Shown piece after piece: positions 56,309 to 64,000 of a DNA stretch of 64,000 nt. Numbering within the stretch: the stretch's first letter is position 1; the number at the start of each line of letters is the position of its first letter. This DNA comes from Sphingopyxis sp. FD7 (GTDB lineage Bacteria; Pseudomonadota; Alphaproteobacteria; Sphingomonadales; Sphingomonadaceae): NCBI RefSeq assembly GCF_003609835.1, contig NZ_AP017898.1, forward strand, positions 1,116,001-1,180,000, read 5' to 3'. The position numbers and the translations under genes are program-made. The notes below the pieces were generated by a model. That model was not told the origin of the DNA. It did no database searches and saw only the letters and a program-made list of their open reading frames with translations.

Positions 56309-57469
56309 TCAATCCTTCCTCTGCGACAGTTCGGCACGGATCGCTTCGCCATCGCCATCGACCCGCGGGGCAAAGCCCAGGTCGCGCGGCGGCATCGCGC
56401 CGTAGCGGACCGGCGGCTGCATTTCGTGAAAACCGCCGACGTCGGGATGGGTGCGGCGGCGGAAAAAGCCGGTCGCGATGAAATGTGGATCCTCCCTGAT
56501 GTCATCGAGGTCGCGCACCGCCATCGCGGGGATGTCGTTCGCGGCGAAGAGCGCCAGCCATTCGGCGGTGGTCTTCTCCGGCGTTTTGCGGGCGATTTCG
56601 CTGTAGACGATCGGCATATGCCGCCCTGCGGCCTTCGCTGCCTCGAACTCTGGCGTGTCGGTCAGACCCTCGCTGCCCAGCAGCGTCATCAGTCGTGCGG
56701 TCGATTCGGGCGTATAGGGGACGATCGCGACATGGCCGTCGCGCGTTGGAAAGGGCTGGCGCGTCGGATCGAGCTGGCGCGGATAGCCCGCGGGGCCGAT
56801 CGGCGGGTCGAGCGCGGCGTCGCGCAGATGCTCGGTGAGCATGAAGGCGGTGAAACATTCGAACATCGGCACTTCGACCGCCTGCCCCTCGCCCGTGCGC
56901 AGCTTGTGGACGAGCGCGGCGAGGATCGCCTGCGCGCCGAACTGCCCCGCGATCTTGTCGGCGATCAGCGACGGGAAATAGCGCGGGCGCGGGTCGCCAT
57001 CGACGCGCGGAAGCAGGCTGGTGGTGCCGCTCGCCGCCTGGATCACATCGTCATAGGCCTGAAGATCGGCATAGGGGCCGTCCTGCCCGAAGCCGGTGCC
57101 ATGGACATAGATGATGTCGGGCTTGAGCGCGCGGCACGCCGCATAATCGAATCCCAGCCTGGCGATCGCCTTGCCCCGGATATTGTGGAAAAAGACATCG
57201 GCGGTGGCGACCAGATCGCGCAGCACCGCGGCGTCCTCGGCCTTTTTCAGGTCGAGCGCGATCGACCTCTTGCCGCGGTTCACGGTCAGGTGGATCGACC
57301 CCATCGTCGGATCGGGGATGCCGCTGCCGAGGTAACGCGAGACGTCGCCCGTGCCCGGCGTCTCGACCTTGATGACCTCGGCGCCGAGGTCGGCGAGCAT
57401 TTGCGTCGCATAGGGACCGAAGATCACCGTCGTCAGGTCGATGATGCGGATGCCGGACAGCATGGACAT
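56309..57469 (-). CDS. CaiB/BaiF (class III) CoA-transferase
   Basis: 386 aa. Family features are IRIIDLTTVIFGPYATQMLADLGAEVIKVE, the catalytic-Asp region ALKPDIIYVHGTGFGQDGPYAD (Asp further along in VIQAASGTTSLL), and GEGQAVEVPMFECFTAFML. Members move CoA between organic acids (carnitine, bile acid, formyl, mesaconyl); substrate here unknown. ATG 57469 is preferred, with GGGAGG before it. Confidence 0.9.
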   Translation of the reverse strand: MSMLSGIRIIDLTTVIFGPYATQMLADLGAEVIKVETPGTGDVSRYLGSGIPDPTMGSIHLTVNRGKRSIALDLKKAEDAAVLRDLVATADVFFHNIRGKAIARLGFDYAACRALKPDIIYVHGTGFGQDGPYADLQAYDDVIQAASGTTSLLPRVDGDPRPRYFPSLIADKIAGQFGAQAILAALVHKLRTGEGQAVEVPMFECFTAFMLTEHLRDAALDPPIGPAGYPRQLDPTRQPFPTRDGHVAIVPYTPESTARLMTLLGSEGLTDTPEFEAAKAAGRHMPIVYSEIARKTPEKTTAEWLALFAANDIPAMAVRDLDDIREDPHFIATGFFRRRTHPDVGGFHEMQPPVRYGAMPPRDLGFAPRVDGDGEAIRAELSQRKD

Positions 57470-57543
57470 GGCGCCTCCCTCTTGTCGCCGCGCACGATAG
57501 ACGCATTGCAAAGTGAAACGGAAGAGGCTTTTGCGGCGGCGGT

Positions 57544-58869
57544 TCAGATGGCTGCGGGCGTCGCCGTGCCGCCGTCGACTCCATTGGCATAGGCTGCCGA
57601 AATGCGGCGATAGGATCTGGAGCGGAAGGCGGCGAGCGTCGCGAGCACGCCCAGCAGCCCTGCGATCGAGAAGACGATCGCGATGCCGCGTTCGGGTCCG
57701 CGCCCATACCAGTCGCCGATCGCCGCCGCCCCGGCACCGTCGGTCATCAGCGGCACAAAGACGAACTGGGTGATCGGCGCGATCAGGAAGGCGGTGAGCG
57801 GCGAGGCGGCCTGTTCGACCGACTGCGCAAAACCGAACACGCGCCCCTGCCGTTCAATGGGAACGACCTTTTGCAGCGTCGTCTGCTCGGCGGCCTCGGC
57901 ATAGGGGCCGAGGAACATCCAGAGGAAGCAGCCGGCGGCAAGCAGCAGGATCGACGACTGGATGGTGAAAAAGACCGCAACCGTCCAGGCAATCAGGTTC
58001 ACCACAAGCAAGGTGTGCACCGGATTGGCGCCGAGTCCCGTGCGCGCGATCATCATCCCGCTGAGGATGAAAGCGCAGGATATGACCGCCCAGAGCAGCC
58101 CCCATTCCTCGACCTTCATCAGCGACAGGCCATAGGCGTCCATCAGCGCCATGAAGACGCCGCCGAGCAGATTGTTGAACGCGGCGAACAGGATCAGCGC
58201 CATCAGGCCCGGAATGGCGAGGACGACGCGCAATGTGCCGACAAGATCGACGCGGCGCGGCGTGTCATGTTCCTCGGCCTCGCGCGGCTCGTCGACGCTG
58301 ACGAAAAGCAGATCGACCGCAGCCGCGAGTGACAGGATGATCGCAAAGACGAGGGTGGCGACCATCCCGCCCCATGCGACGAGGAAACCGCTGATCGCAG
58401 ACGTGGTGAGGAAGCCGATGCCGCTGACCATGCCGACGAGCCCGTTCGCCTTGTCACGACGGTCCTCGGGCACCAGCAAGGTCACGAGCGTGGGCAGCGC
58501 GATCATCCTTATATTGCCGACGATCACCCCGAGCATCGTCAGCAGAATGAAGAGCCAGAAGGAGATGCTCGTGATCTCCGCGGCACGGATGTCCGGATCG
58601 AGCGCATAGCCGCCAAGCACGGCCGCATAGAGCGCGAGCGAGGCAAGGCTCGAAACAAGCATCATGTTTCGCTTGCCATGATGGTCGACGAGGCTGCCGA
58701 ACCAGATACCCAGCATCGCGGTGAGGACAAGATAGATGCCCGCGATCATCCCCGTCGCAAACACCGACTGGGTTTCGAGGAAGGTCCAGAAGGTCAGCGC
58801 GAACCACACCGTGAAATTGGTGATGTTGGCGACCAGATTGTTGGCGAGGAGGTGATGGAAGGGGGGCAT
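57544..58869 (-). CDS. Major facilitator superfamily exporter (EntS-like)
   Basis: 441 aa with about 12 helices. Motif-A-like loop GSLVDHHGKRNMML between helices 2 and 3, and VPIERQGRVFGFAQSVEQAASPLTAFLIAPITQFV late in the protein, as in the EntS/multidrug-like MFS exporters. Substrate unknown. Not in an obvious siderophore context. Confidence 0.85.
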   Translation of the reverse strand: MPPFHHLLANNLVANITNFTVWFALTFWTFLETQSVFATGMIAGIYLVLTAMLGIWFGSLVDHHGKRNMMLVSSLASLALYAAVLGGYALDPDIRAAEITSISFWLFILLTMLGVIVGNIRMIALPTLVTLLVPEDRRDKANGLVGMVSGIGFLTTSAISGFLVAWGGMVATLVFAIILSLAAAVDLLFVSVDEPREAEEHDTPRRVDLVGTLRVVLAIPGLMALILFAAFNNLLGGVFMALMDAYGLSLMKVEEWGLLWAVISCAFILSGMMIARTGLGANPVHTLLVVNLIAWTVAVFFTIQSSILLLAAGCFLWMFLGPYAEAAEQTTLQKVVPIERQGRVFGFAQSVEQAASPLTAFLIAPITQFVFVPLMTDGAGAAAIGDWYGRGPERGIAIVFSIAGLLGVLATLAAFRSRSYRRISAAYANGVDGGTATPAAI

Positions 58870-58919
58870 AGGCGGCGCAATCTAGCGCCGACGATTGCCG
58901 ATACCAGTCTGAAGATGAA

Positions 58920-58947
58920 CGTCATCCCGGCCTTCGCCGGGATGACG
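58920..58947. repeat. GTCATCCCGGC hairpin repeat
   Basis: CGTCATCCCGGC-CTTC-GCCGGGATGACG, a perfect 12-bp stem with a CTTC loop, between the decarboxylase gene and the MFS gene (both -). Same core family as 4080-4157 and 12345-12455. Lies downstream of the decarboxylase stop, so it may terminate that transcript. Confidence 0.75.
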
Positions 58948-58987
58948 ATGGTTTAAACCGGACCGGCGCTTTGCCGATCCTGATCCG

Positions 58988-60181
58988 TCAGAACAGCTTG
59001 GTCACCGTCGCGCTGCGGCGTTCCTGTTCGACTTCGCCCGTGTAGAGGCTCGTCATCGGTTCGTCGCTGACGACATGGGTTTCGTCGGCGCCGAAACCGT
59101 TGAACTTCGTCCGCATCGCGCAGCCATAGGCGCCGAGCATCCCGATCTCGATGAAATCGCCGGCCTTGATGTCGGCGGGCAGAAAGAACGGCCCCGCCAT
59201 ATGGTCGAGGTCGTCGCACGTCGGGCCATAGAAGCTGAACGGCACCAGATCGGCGTCGCTTTCGGCATCGCGTTGCAGCGACACCGGGAAGCGCCAGCCG
59301 ACATGCGCGGCGTCGAACAGCGCGCCATAGGCGCCGTCGTTGATGTACAGCTCCTCGCCACGGCGCTTTTCGACGCGGACGATCAGCGAGCTGTACTCGG
59401 CCGACAGCGCACGGCCCGGTTCGCACCAAAGCTCGGCCGAATAGCTGATCGGCAGGCTTTCGAAGCTGCGGTGGATCGTGTCGAAATAGGCATCGAGCGG
59501 TGGCGGCTCCATTCCCGGATAGGAAGACGGAAAGCCGCCCCCGACGTCGATGATGTCGACGGTGACCGACGCCGCGACGATGGCGGCGCGGACACGCTCC
59601 ATCGCCTGCGCATAGGCGTGCGGCGTCATCGCCTGGCTACCGACATGGAAGCAGATGCCGAGCGCGTCGGCGGCCTGCCGCGTCGCCATCAGCAGTTCGG
59701 CGACGTCTTCAGGCTCGGCGCCGAACTTGGCGGCGAGGCTGAGCTTTGAATGATCGGACGAGACGCGCAGCCGCACGAGCAGGTTCAGATCCTGCGCGCC
59801 TTCGGTCGCGCGAACGATCTTTTCGAGCTCGTCGAGCGTGTCGAGCGAGAAGGTGCGCACGCCATGCTTCCAATAGGCTTCGGAAATCGCTTCTTCGGCC
59901 TTGACGGGGTGCATGAAGCAAAGCGTCGCCCCCGGCAGTGTGCGCGCGACGAGCCGCACCTCGGCGATCGAGGCGACGTCATAGTGGGTGACACCCGAAT
60001 CCCACAGCACGCGCAGCAGGTCGGGCGACGGATTCGCCTTGACCGCATACATGGTCGTGCCGGGAAATCGCTCGATGAAGAAACGCGCTGCGCGCCGCGC
60101 GGCGTGCGGGCGGACGAGCGTGACAGGTTCGACCGGCGAAAGTGCCTGAATCAGCCCGTGGGCGCTATGATGCTGGTGCAA
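58988..60181 (-). CDS. Ornithine (or lysine) decarboxylase, alanine-racemase fold
   Basis: PLP enzyme making putrescine (or cadaverine), 397 aa. PLP Lys48 in TTMYAVKANPSPDLL; GGGFPSSYPGME phosphate loop; CEPGRALSAEYSSLIV; substrate-specificity/active-site Cys in FYGPTCDDLDHMAGPFF. No ATG fits the family N-terminus; TTG 60181 (protein start MHQHHSAHGLIQALSPVEPV) is preceded by GGGGG at a suitable distance. A leader with a strong hairpin precedes it. Last gene of the polyamine cluster. Confidence 0.88.
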   Translation of the reverse strand: MHQHHSAHGLIQALSPVEPVTLVRPHAARRAARFFIERFPGTTMYAVKANPSPDLLRVLWDSGVTHYDVASIAEVRLVARTLPGATLCFMHPVKAEEAISEAYWKHGVRTFSLDTLDELEKIVRATEGAQDLNLLVRLRVSSDHSKLSLAAKFGAEPEDVAELLMATRQAADALGICFHVGSQAMTPHAYAQAMERVRAAIVAASVTVDIIDVGGGFPSSYPGMEPPPLDAYFDTIHRSFESLPISYSAELWCEPGRALSAEYSSLIVRVEKRRGEELYINDGAYGALFDAAHVGWRFPVSLQRDAESDADLVPFSFYGPTCDDLDHMAGPFFLPADIKAGDFIEIGMLGAYGCAMRTKFNGFGADETHVVSDEPMTSLYTGEVEQERRSATVTKLF

Positions 60182-60310
60182 TGCAAGGGACCCCCAAAGG
60201 TAAAGTGAAACATCCAAGGCTGCCTTGCGGTTATTGGAAGTCCCCCTGGGGCAGCGGGGAGCGCATATATGGCGGGGGGTCTCCCCTGTAAAGACCCCTC
60301 TGCGCAATTT
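60182..60310 (-). promoter_or_regulatory. Candidate structured leader RNA of the decarboxylase
   Basis: Upstream of the decarboxylase (minus strand) is a hairpin GGGGTCT-(9 nt)-AGACCCC (60298-60276), then a CCCC/GGGG-rich stem around 60260-60241, and a G-run that includes the likely Shine-Dalgarno. A conserved speF leader motif is known upstream of ornithine decarboxylase genes in alphaproteobacteria; this leader is in the right place, but I cannot confirm a match to that model by eye. Confidence 0.4.
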
Positions 60311-60403
60311 TGTAACGCGGCGGTAACAGTCGGGGCGAAGCGGGGCGGCGGTGCGCCGAGCGGGGCAGGAGCGCGAGTTCGTCAGCGATGAGCGTCCAAT
60401 GGC

Positions 60404-61576
60404 TCAGCCAAGCCGCGTCTTGAAATCCTCATACCCGAATTCGCGGATCAGCTCGAGGTCGTCCGTGTCGCTGTCCCACAGCCAGATCGACGGCAGCGGC
60501 ACGCCGTTGAACATATTGGTCTTGACCATGGAATAATGCGCCTGGTCAAGAAAGGCGAAGCGCTGGCCGATGCGCGCCCCCCCGGGCAGGCGATAATCGC
60601 CGATGACGTCGCCCGCGAGGCACGACGGCCCGCCGAGCCGCGTCGCCCCGCCTTCGCTCGCTTCGCCAAGCATTGCGGGGCGATAGGGCGCCTCGATCAC
60701 GTCGGGCATGTGGCAGGTCGCCGAAATGTCGGTGATGCCGATGCTCATGCCGTTGCTGAACAGGTCGAGAATCTCACCCACGAGGATGCCCGCGTCGAGC
60801 GCGATTGCCTCGCCGGGTTCGATCATCACGTCGCAATCGGTGGCGGCGCGCACCTGTTTCAGAAAGGCGATCAGGTCGTCGACCTGATAATCGGCGCGCG
60901 TGACATGGTGGCCGCCGCCGAAGTTGATCCATTTGAGCTGGCCGAAAAACGGCCGCAGCATCGGATGGACCGCATTCCATGTACGTTCGAGCGGCGGGAA
61001 ATCCTGTTCGCACAGGCTGTGCATATGCACGCCGTCGACGCCGTCCATATGTTCGGGCAGCAATTGCGTGATCGGAAAGCCCAGGCGGCTGCACGGCGCG
61101 GCGGGGTCATATTTGGTGACCTCGCCCTCGCTGTGCATCGGGTTGATGCGCAGGCCGATGTCGAAGCTTTCGCCCTTGGCGCGCAATTCGTCCAGCAGCG
61201 GGCGGAAGCGCGCGATCTGGCCGGGCGAGTTGAAGATGAGATGGTCGGACAGCGACGCGATTTCGGGCAGGTCGGCTTCCTTGTACCCCGCGCAATAGGT
61301 CGCGACCTCTCCGCCATATTCGGTGCGTCCGAGTTTGGCTTCATAGAGTCCGGACGCGCAGACGCCATCCAGATATTCGGCAACCGTCGGGCCGAGCGAC
61401 CACATCGAAAAGGCTTTGAGCGCCGCGAGCACGCGCGCGCCCGATGCGTCGCCGACATGGCGCAGCAGCGCGAGGTTGGCGCGAATCTTTGCCGCGTCGA
61501 CGACGAAGGCGGGCGAGGGGACGCGGCTGAGGTCGAAGCGGGCAAAGGCTCCGGGGTCGCCGGCACGGGTTTCCAT
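60404..61576 (-). CDS. nspC: Carboxynorspermidine/carboxyspermidine decarboxylase
   Basis: PLP decarboxylase of the alternative triamine route, 390 aa. PLP Lys54 in VLAALKAFSMWS; GLRINPMHSEGEVTKYDPAAPCSRLG; INFGGGHHVTRADY; C-terminal LAGDVIGDYRLPGGARIG and DQAHYSMVKTNMFNG. Removes CO2 from carboxyspermidine (or carboxynorspermidine) to give spermidine (norspermidine). Eighteen bases after the DUF486 gene, in the same cluster as its supplying dehydrogenase. Confidence 0.93.
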   Translation of the reverse strand: METRAGDPGAFARFDLSRVPSPAFVVDAAKIRANLALLRHVGDASGARVLAALKAFSMWSLGPTVAEYLDGVCASGLYEAKLGRTEYGGEVATYCAGYKEADLPEIASLSDHLIFNSPGQIARFRPLLDELRAKGESFDIGLRINPMHSEGEVTKYDPAAPCSRLGFPITQLLPEHMDGVDGVHMHSLCEQDFPPLERTWNAVHPMLRPFFGQLKWINFGGGHHVTRADYQVDDLIAFLKQVRAATDCDVMIEPGEAIALDAGILVGEILDLFSNGMSIGITDISATCHMPDVIEAPYRPAMLGEASEGGATRLGGPSCLAGDVIGDYRLPGGARIGQRFAFLDQAHYSMVKTNMFNGVPLPSIWLWDSDTDDLELIREFGYEDFKTRLG

Positions 61577-61594
61577 GTCGCTATAGGCTTTCTG

Positions 61595-61945
61595 TCAGAC
61601 CGCAATCGGGCCCTTGAAGATGAAAAACGCCCCCGCCGCAATCAGTCCGAAACCGACGAGATGGTTCACGGTCAGCCTCTCACCGAGCCAGAAGACCGCG
61701 AACCCGGCAAATATGATGAGCGTGATGACTTCCTGCAAGGTCTTGAGTTCGGCGGCGGTGTAGACGCTATAGCCGATGCGGTTTGCCGGGACGACCAGGC
61801 AATACTCGAAAAAGGCGATGCCCCACGCGATCAGAATGGCCAGCCATAACGGCCGCGATACCGCGCCGAGTTGCCCGTACCAGGCGAAGGTCATGAAGAT
61901 GTTGGACAGGAACAAGAGGCCGATCGGGGCGAGGTAGGCGGTCAT
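61595..61945 (-). CDS. DUF486/DMT-like small membrane protein
   Basis: 116 aa with four membrane helices (LAPIGLLFLSNIFMTFAWYG, LWLAILIAWGIAFFEYCLVVPANRIG, LQEVITLIIFAGFAVFWLGE, LVGFGLIAAGAFFIFKG). FEYCLVVPANRIGY is the DUF486 signature, related to drug/metabolite transporters of the EmrE size. Its position inside the polyamine cluster suggests, but does not prove, a link to amine movement. Confidence 0.85.
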   Translation of the reverse strand: MTAYLAPIGLLFLSNIFMTFAWYGQLGAVSRPLWLAILIAWGIAFFEYCLVVPANRIGYSVYTAAELKTLQEVITLIIFAGFAVFWLGERLTVNHLVGFGLIAAGAFFIFKGPIAV

Positions 61946-62078
61946 GGCTGCTCCCAATCCTGTATTTCGTGCGCCCGCGAAGGCAGGGCCCACCACCCGG
62001 GCGATCGCTCGTCAACGCACCATGCCGAATGACGACATATTCGGTGGCGAATCCCTGTTTCGCAGCGGCGCAGTTGGC

Positions 62079-63287
62079 TTAGAAATCCAGCGGCGCGTCC
62101 AGTTCCTTCACCTGCCACGGCAGACCATGCTTCATCAGCATGTCCATGAAGGGATCGGGGTCCATCTGTTCCATGTTGAACACGCCGTCGCCGCTCCACG
62201 TGCCGGTGACCATCATCGCGGTGCCGATCATCGCGGGGACGCCCGTGGTGTAGCTCACCGCCTGATTGCCCGTTTCGGCATAGGCGTCCTCATGGTCGCA
62301 TATATTGTAGAGGTAGAGCGTCTTTTCCTTGCCGTCCTTGCCAAGTCCGGTCGCGATGACGCCGATGTTGGTCTTGCCCTTGGTCGTCTCGCCGAGGCTC
62401 GACGGTTCGGGGAGCACGGCTTTCAGGAATTGCAGCGGGATGATTTCCTTGCCCTCGTACATCACCGGGTCGATGCGCGTCATGCCGACATTCTGGAGCA
62501 CGGTGAGGTGCTGGATATAGGCGTCGCCGAAGGTCATCCAGAACCGGATGCGCTTGATTTCGGGCAGGTGTGTTTTCAGGCTTTCGATCTCCTCATGATA
62601 CATGAGGTACATATTCTTCGGCCCCACACCCTCGAAATCGAACGACTGCTTCACCGACATCGGCGGCGTTTCGACCCATTCGCCATTTTCCCAGTGCCGC
62701 GCGACGGCGGTGACTTCGCGGATGTTGATTTCGGGATTGAAGTTGGTCGCGAAATGCTGGCCATGATCGCCGCCGTTGCAGTCGAGGATGTCGAGCGTGT
62801 CGATACGCTCGAAATGATGCTTCTTGAGCCATGTCGTGAACACGCTCGTCACGCCGGGGTCGAAACCCGAGCCGAGCAGCGCCATCAGCCCGGCATCCTT
62901 GAAGCGGTCGTGATAGGCCCATTGCCAGTGATATTCGAACTTCGCCTCGTCGCGCGGCTCGTAATTGGCGGTGTCAAGATAATGCGCGCCGGTCGACAGG
63001 CACGCCTCCATGATCGTCAGATCCTGATAGGGAAGCGCCAGGTTCACGACATGGGTTGCGCCGATCGAACGGATCAGCGCCGCGGTCGCGTCGATATGGT
63101 CGGCGTCGACCTCGGCGGTCCTGATCGTCACGCCGGTGCGCGCCTTCACCGACTCGGCGATCGCGTCGCATTTGAACTTGCGGCGGCTGGCCAGCGTGAT
63201 GTCGGGAAAGATGTCGGGGTTCATCGCCATCTTGTGCACTGCGACCGAACCGACGCCGCCCGCACCGATCACCAGAACCTTGCTCAT
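62079..63287 (-). CDS. Saccharopine dehydrogenase-like carboxynorspermidine/carboxyspermidine synthase
   Basis: 402 aa. NAD(P)-binding VLVIGAGGVGSVAVHKMA at the N-terminus, SLASRR-type second strand (ITLASRRKFKCDAIAE), then the family catalytic part (LGSGFDPGVTSVFTTWLKKH, DCNGGDHGQHFATNFNPEINIRE, TGVPAMIGTAMMVTGTW). It reductively condenses aspartate semialdehyde with putrescine or diaminopropane to feed NspC. Clustered with nspC and the decarboxylase, which supports this over a lysine-degradation role. Confidence 0.92.
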   Translation of the reverse strand: MSKVLVIGAGGVGSVAVHKMAMNPDIFPDITLASRRKFKCDAIAESVKARTGVTIRTAEVDADHIDATAALIRSIGATHVVNLALPYQDLTIMEACLSTGAHYLDTANYEPRDEAKFEYHWQWAYHDRFKDAGLMALLGSGFDPGVTSVFTTWLKKHHFERIDTLDILDCNGGDHGQHFATNFNPEINIREVTAVARHWENGEWVETPPMSVKQSFDFEGVGPKNMYLMYHEEIESLKTHLPEIKRIRFWMTFGDAYIQHLTVLQNVGMTRIDPVMYEGKEIIPLQFLKAVLPEPSSLGETTKGKTNIGVIATGLGKDGKEKTLYLYNICDHEDAYAETGNQAVSYTTGVPAMIGTAMMVTGTWSGDGVFNMEQMDPDPFMDMLMKHGLPWQVKELDAPLDF

Positions 63288-63353
63288 CGAAAAATCTCCT
63301 GTCGCGGCGCGTTGCCGCCTTGTCTTGTATGCCCGGCCCTATAGGACGAAGCC

Positions 63354-64000
63354 ATGACACAGCAAAGCCCCGAAGCCCTCATCGATCCGAACCGTGCGCC
63401 CACGCTGGCAGGCGTCGAGCGCGCGGCGGCGAAAGTCGCGACCTTGCTCCCTCAAACGCCGCTGCTGCCGCTCGAGGTCGATGGCCGCACCATCTGGTGC
63501 AAGGCCGAATCGCTCCAGCCGGTCGGCGCGTTCAAGATTCGCGGGGCGTGGCACCGATTGACCGACCTGACGGCGGAACAGGCCGCGGCGGGCGTGGTCG
63601 GCGTGTCGAGCGGCAACCATGCGCAGGGGGTAGCCTGGGCGGCAAGGCGCCTCGGGATCAAGGCAACGATCGTCATGCCGAGCAACGCCCCGGCGATGAA
63701 GCTTGCGGCGACGCGGCGGCTCGGCGCCGAGGTCGTGCTGTATGACCGTGTCACCGAATCGCGCGACGCGGTTGCGGCGAAGCTGCTCGAAGAACGCGGC
63801 GGCACGCTCGTCCATGCCTATGGCGATCCGTGGATCATCGAAGGGCAGGGAAGCGCGGGGATCGAGGCGGCGGCGCAGATGCGCGCGCGCGGGATCGAGG
63901 GGCCCGACCGGATCGTCGCCTGTTGTGGCGGCGGCGGGCTGTCGGCGGGCCTCGCGCTCGCCTGTCCCGACGCCGAGCTGATCGCGGTCGAGCCCGAAGG
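63354..64000 (+). CDS. Threonine/serine dehydratase, 3' end cut by window
   Basis: PLP fold-type II enzyme deaminating threonine (to 2-oxobutyrate, the isoleucine precursor) or a related hydroxyamino acid. 215 residues visible. PLP Lys in VGAFKIRGAWHRL, VGVSSGNHAQGVAWAARRLG, and the phosphate-binding glycine loop CCGGGGLSAG. Whether a C-terminal ACT domain (biosynthetic ilvA) follows is beyond the window. Divergent from the carboxyspermidine synthase gene across 66 bases. Confidence 0.9.
   Translation, partial: MTQQSPEALIDPNRAPTLAGVERAAAKVATLLPQTPLLPLEVDGRTIWCKAESLQPVGAFKIRGAWHRLTDLTAEQAAAGVVGVSSGNHAQGVAWAARRLGIKATIVMPSNAPAMKLAATRRLGAEVVLYDRVTESRDAVAAKLLEERGGTLVHAYGDPWIIEGQGSAGIEAAAQMRARGIEGPDRIVACCGGGGLSAGLALACPDAELIAVEPE

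Overview
The window is a 64 kb stretch of ordinary, gene-dense chromosome from a high-GC alphaproteobacterium. The best guess is a sphingomonad of the Sphingopyxis/Sphingomonas type. This rests on GC-rich codon use, a CtrA-type TTAA-N7-TTAA box, an alphaproteobacterial-style polyamine cluster (ornithine decarboxylase, carboxynorspermidine decarboxylase and a saccharopine-dehydrogenase-like enzyme), ETF-ubiquinone oxidoreductase, and many short palindromic intergenic repeats. No rRNA, tRNA, CRISPR array, intact insertion sequence or prophage was seen.

Layout. 1-3.7 kb (+): end of nagZ, then scpA-scpB and tatA-tatB-tatC, with a tiny entericidin-like lipoprotein facing them. 4.2-9.6 kb: MgtE magnesium transporter (-), cyclophilin (+), nitronate monooxygenase (-), nadC and a secreted RNase T2 (+), and a small membrane protein behind a CtrA-type box. 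9.6-17.1 kb: LplT-like MFS protein (-), pgsA-moaD-moaE (+), OxyR (-), EF-hand protein (+), TrmFO (-), YhhN lysoplasmalogenase-like protein (+) and exported peroxiredoxin (+). 17.1-21 kb (-): DUF952 protein, gyrA, SDR. 21-24.6 kb (+): a nucleotidyltransferase-like membrane protein, an unrecognised protein and a PAS/histidine-kinase-like protein lacking the phosphoacceptor His. 24.6-28.5 kb (-): tpiA, secG, pyrG, Crp/Fnr regulator. 28.7-32.2 kb (+): ppiD-trpE. 32.2-32.66 kb: a structured intergenic element. 32.66-41 kb (+): lolC/E-lolD, a lipocalin-like secreted protein, gpx, dnaE, acyl-CoA synthetase. 41-45.4 kb (-): radical SAM protein, moaB, lytic transglycosylase, UDG-like protein. 45.5-55.3 kb (+): ETF-QO, TPR protein, ispE, N-formylglutamate amidohydrolase, ilvD, lipoprotein, nnrE/D, RNA methyltransferase. 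55.4-63.3 kb (-): two MAPEG proteins, CaiB/BaiF CoA-transferase, MFS exporter and the polyamine cluster. From 63.35 kb (+): start of a threonine-dehydratase-like gene, cut by the window end.

Most genes are housekeeping and form tight units with ATGA/GTGA overlaps (scpA/scpB, tatB/tatC, pgsA/moaD/moaE, gyrA/DUF952, TPR/ispE/amidohydrolase, ilvD/lipoprotein). The less ordinary signals are the His-less kinase operon, a TPR gene with no standard start codon, the structured element after trpE, an ornithine decarboxylase leader RNA candidate, an OxyR whose C-terminus is encoded by an intergenic repeat, and two operator-like sites. No convincing new multi-gene system such as a defence island or secondary-metabolite cluster was found.
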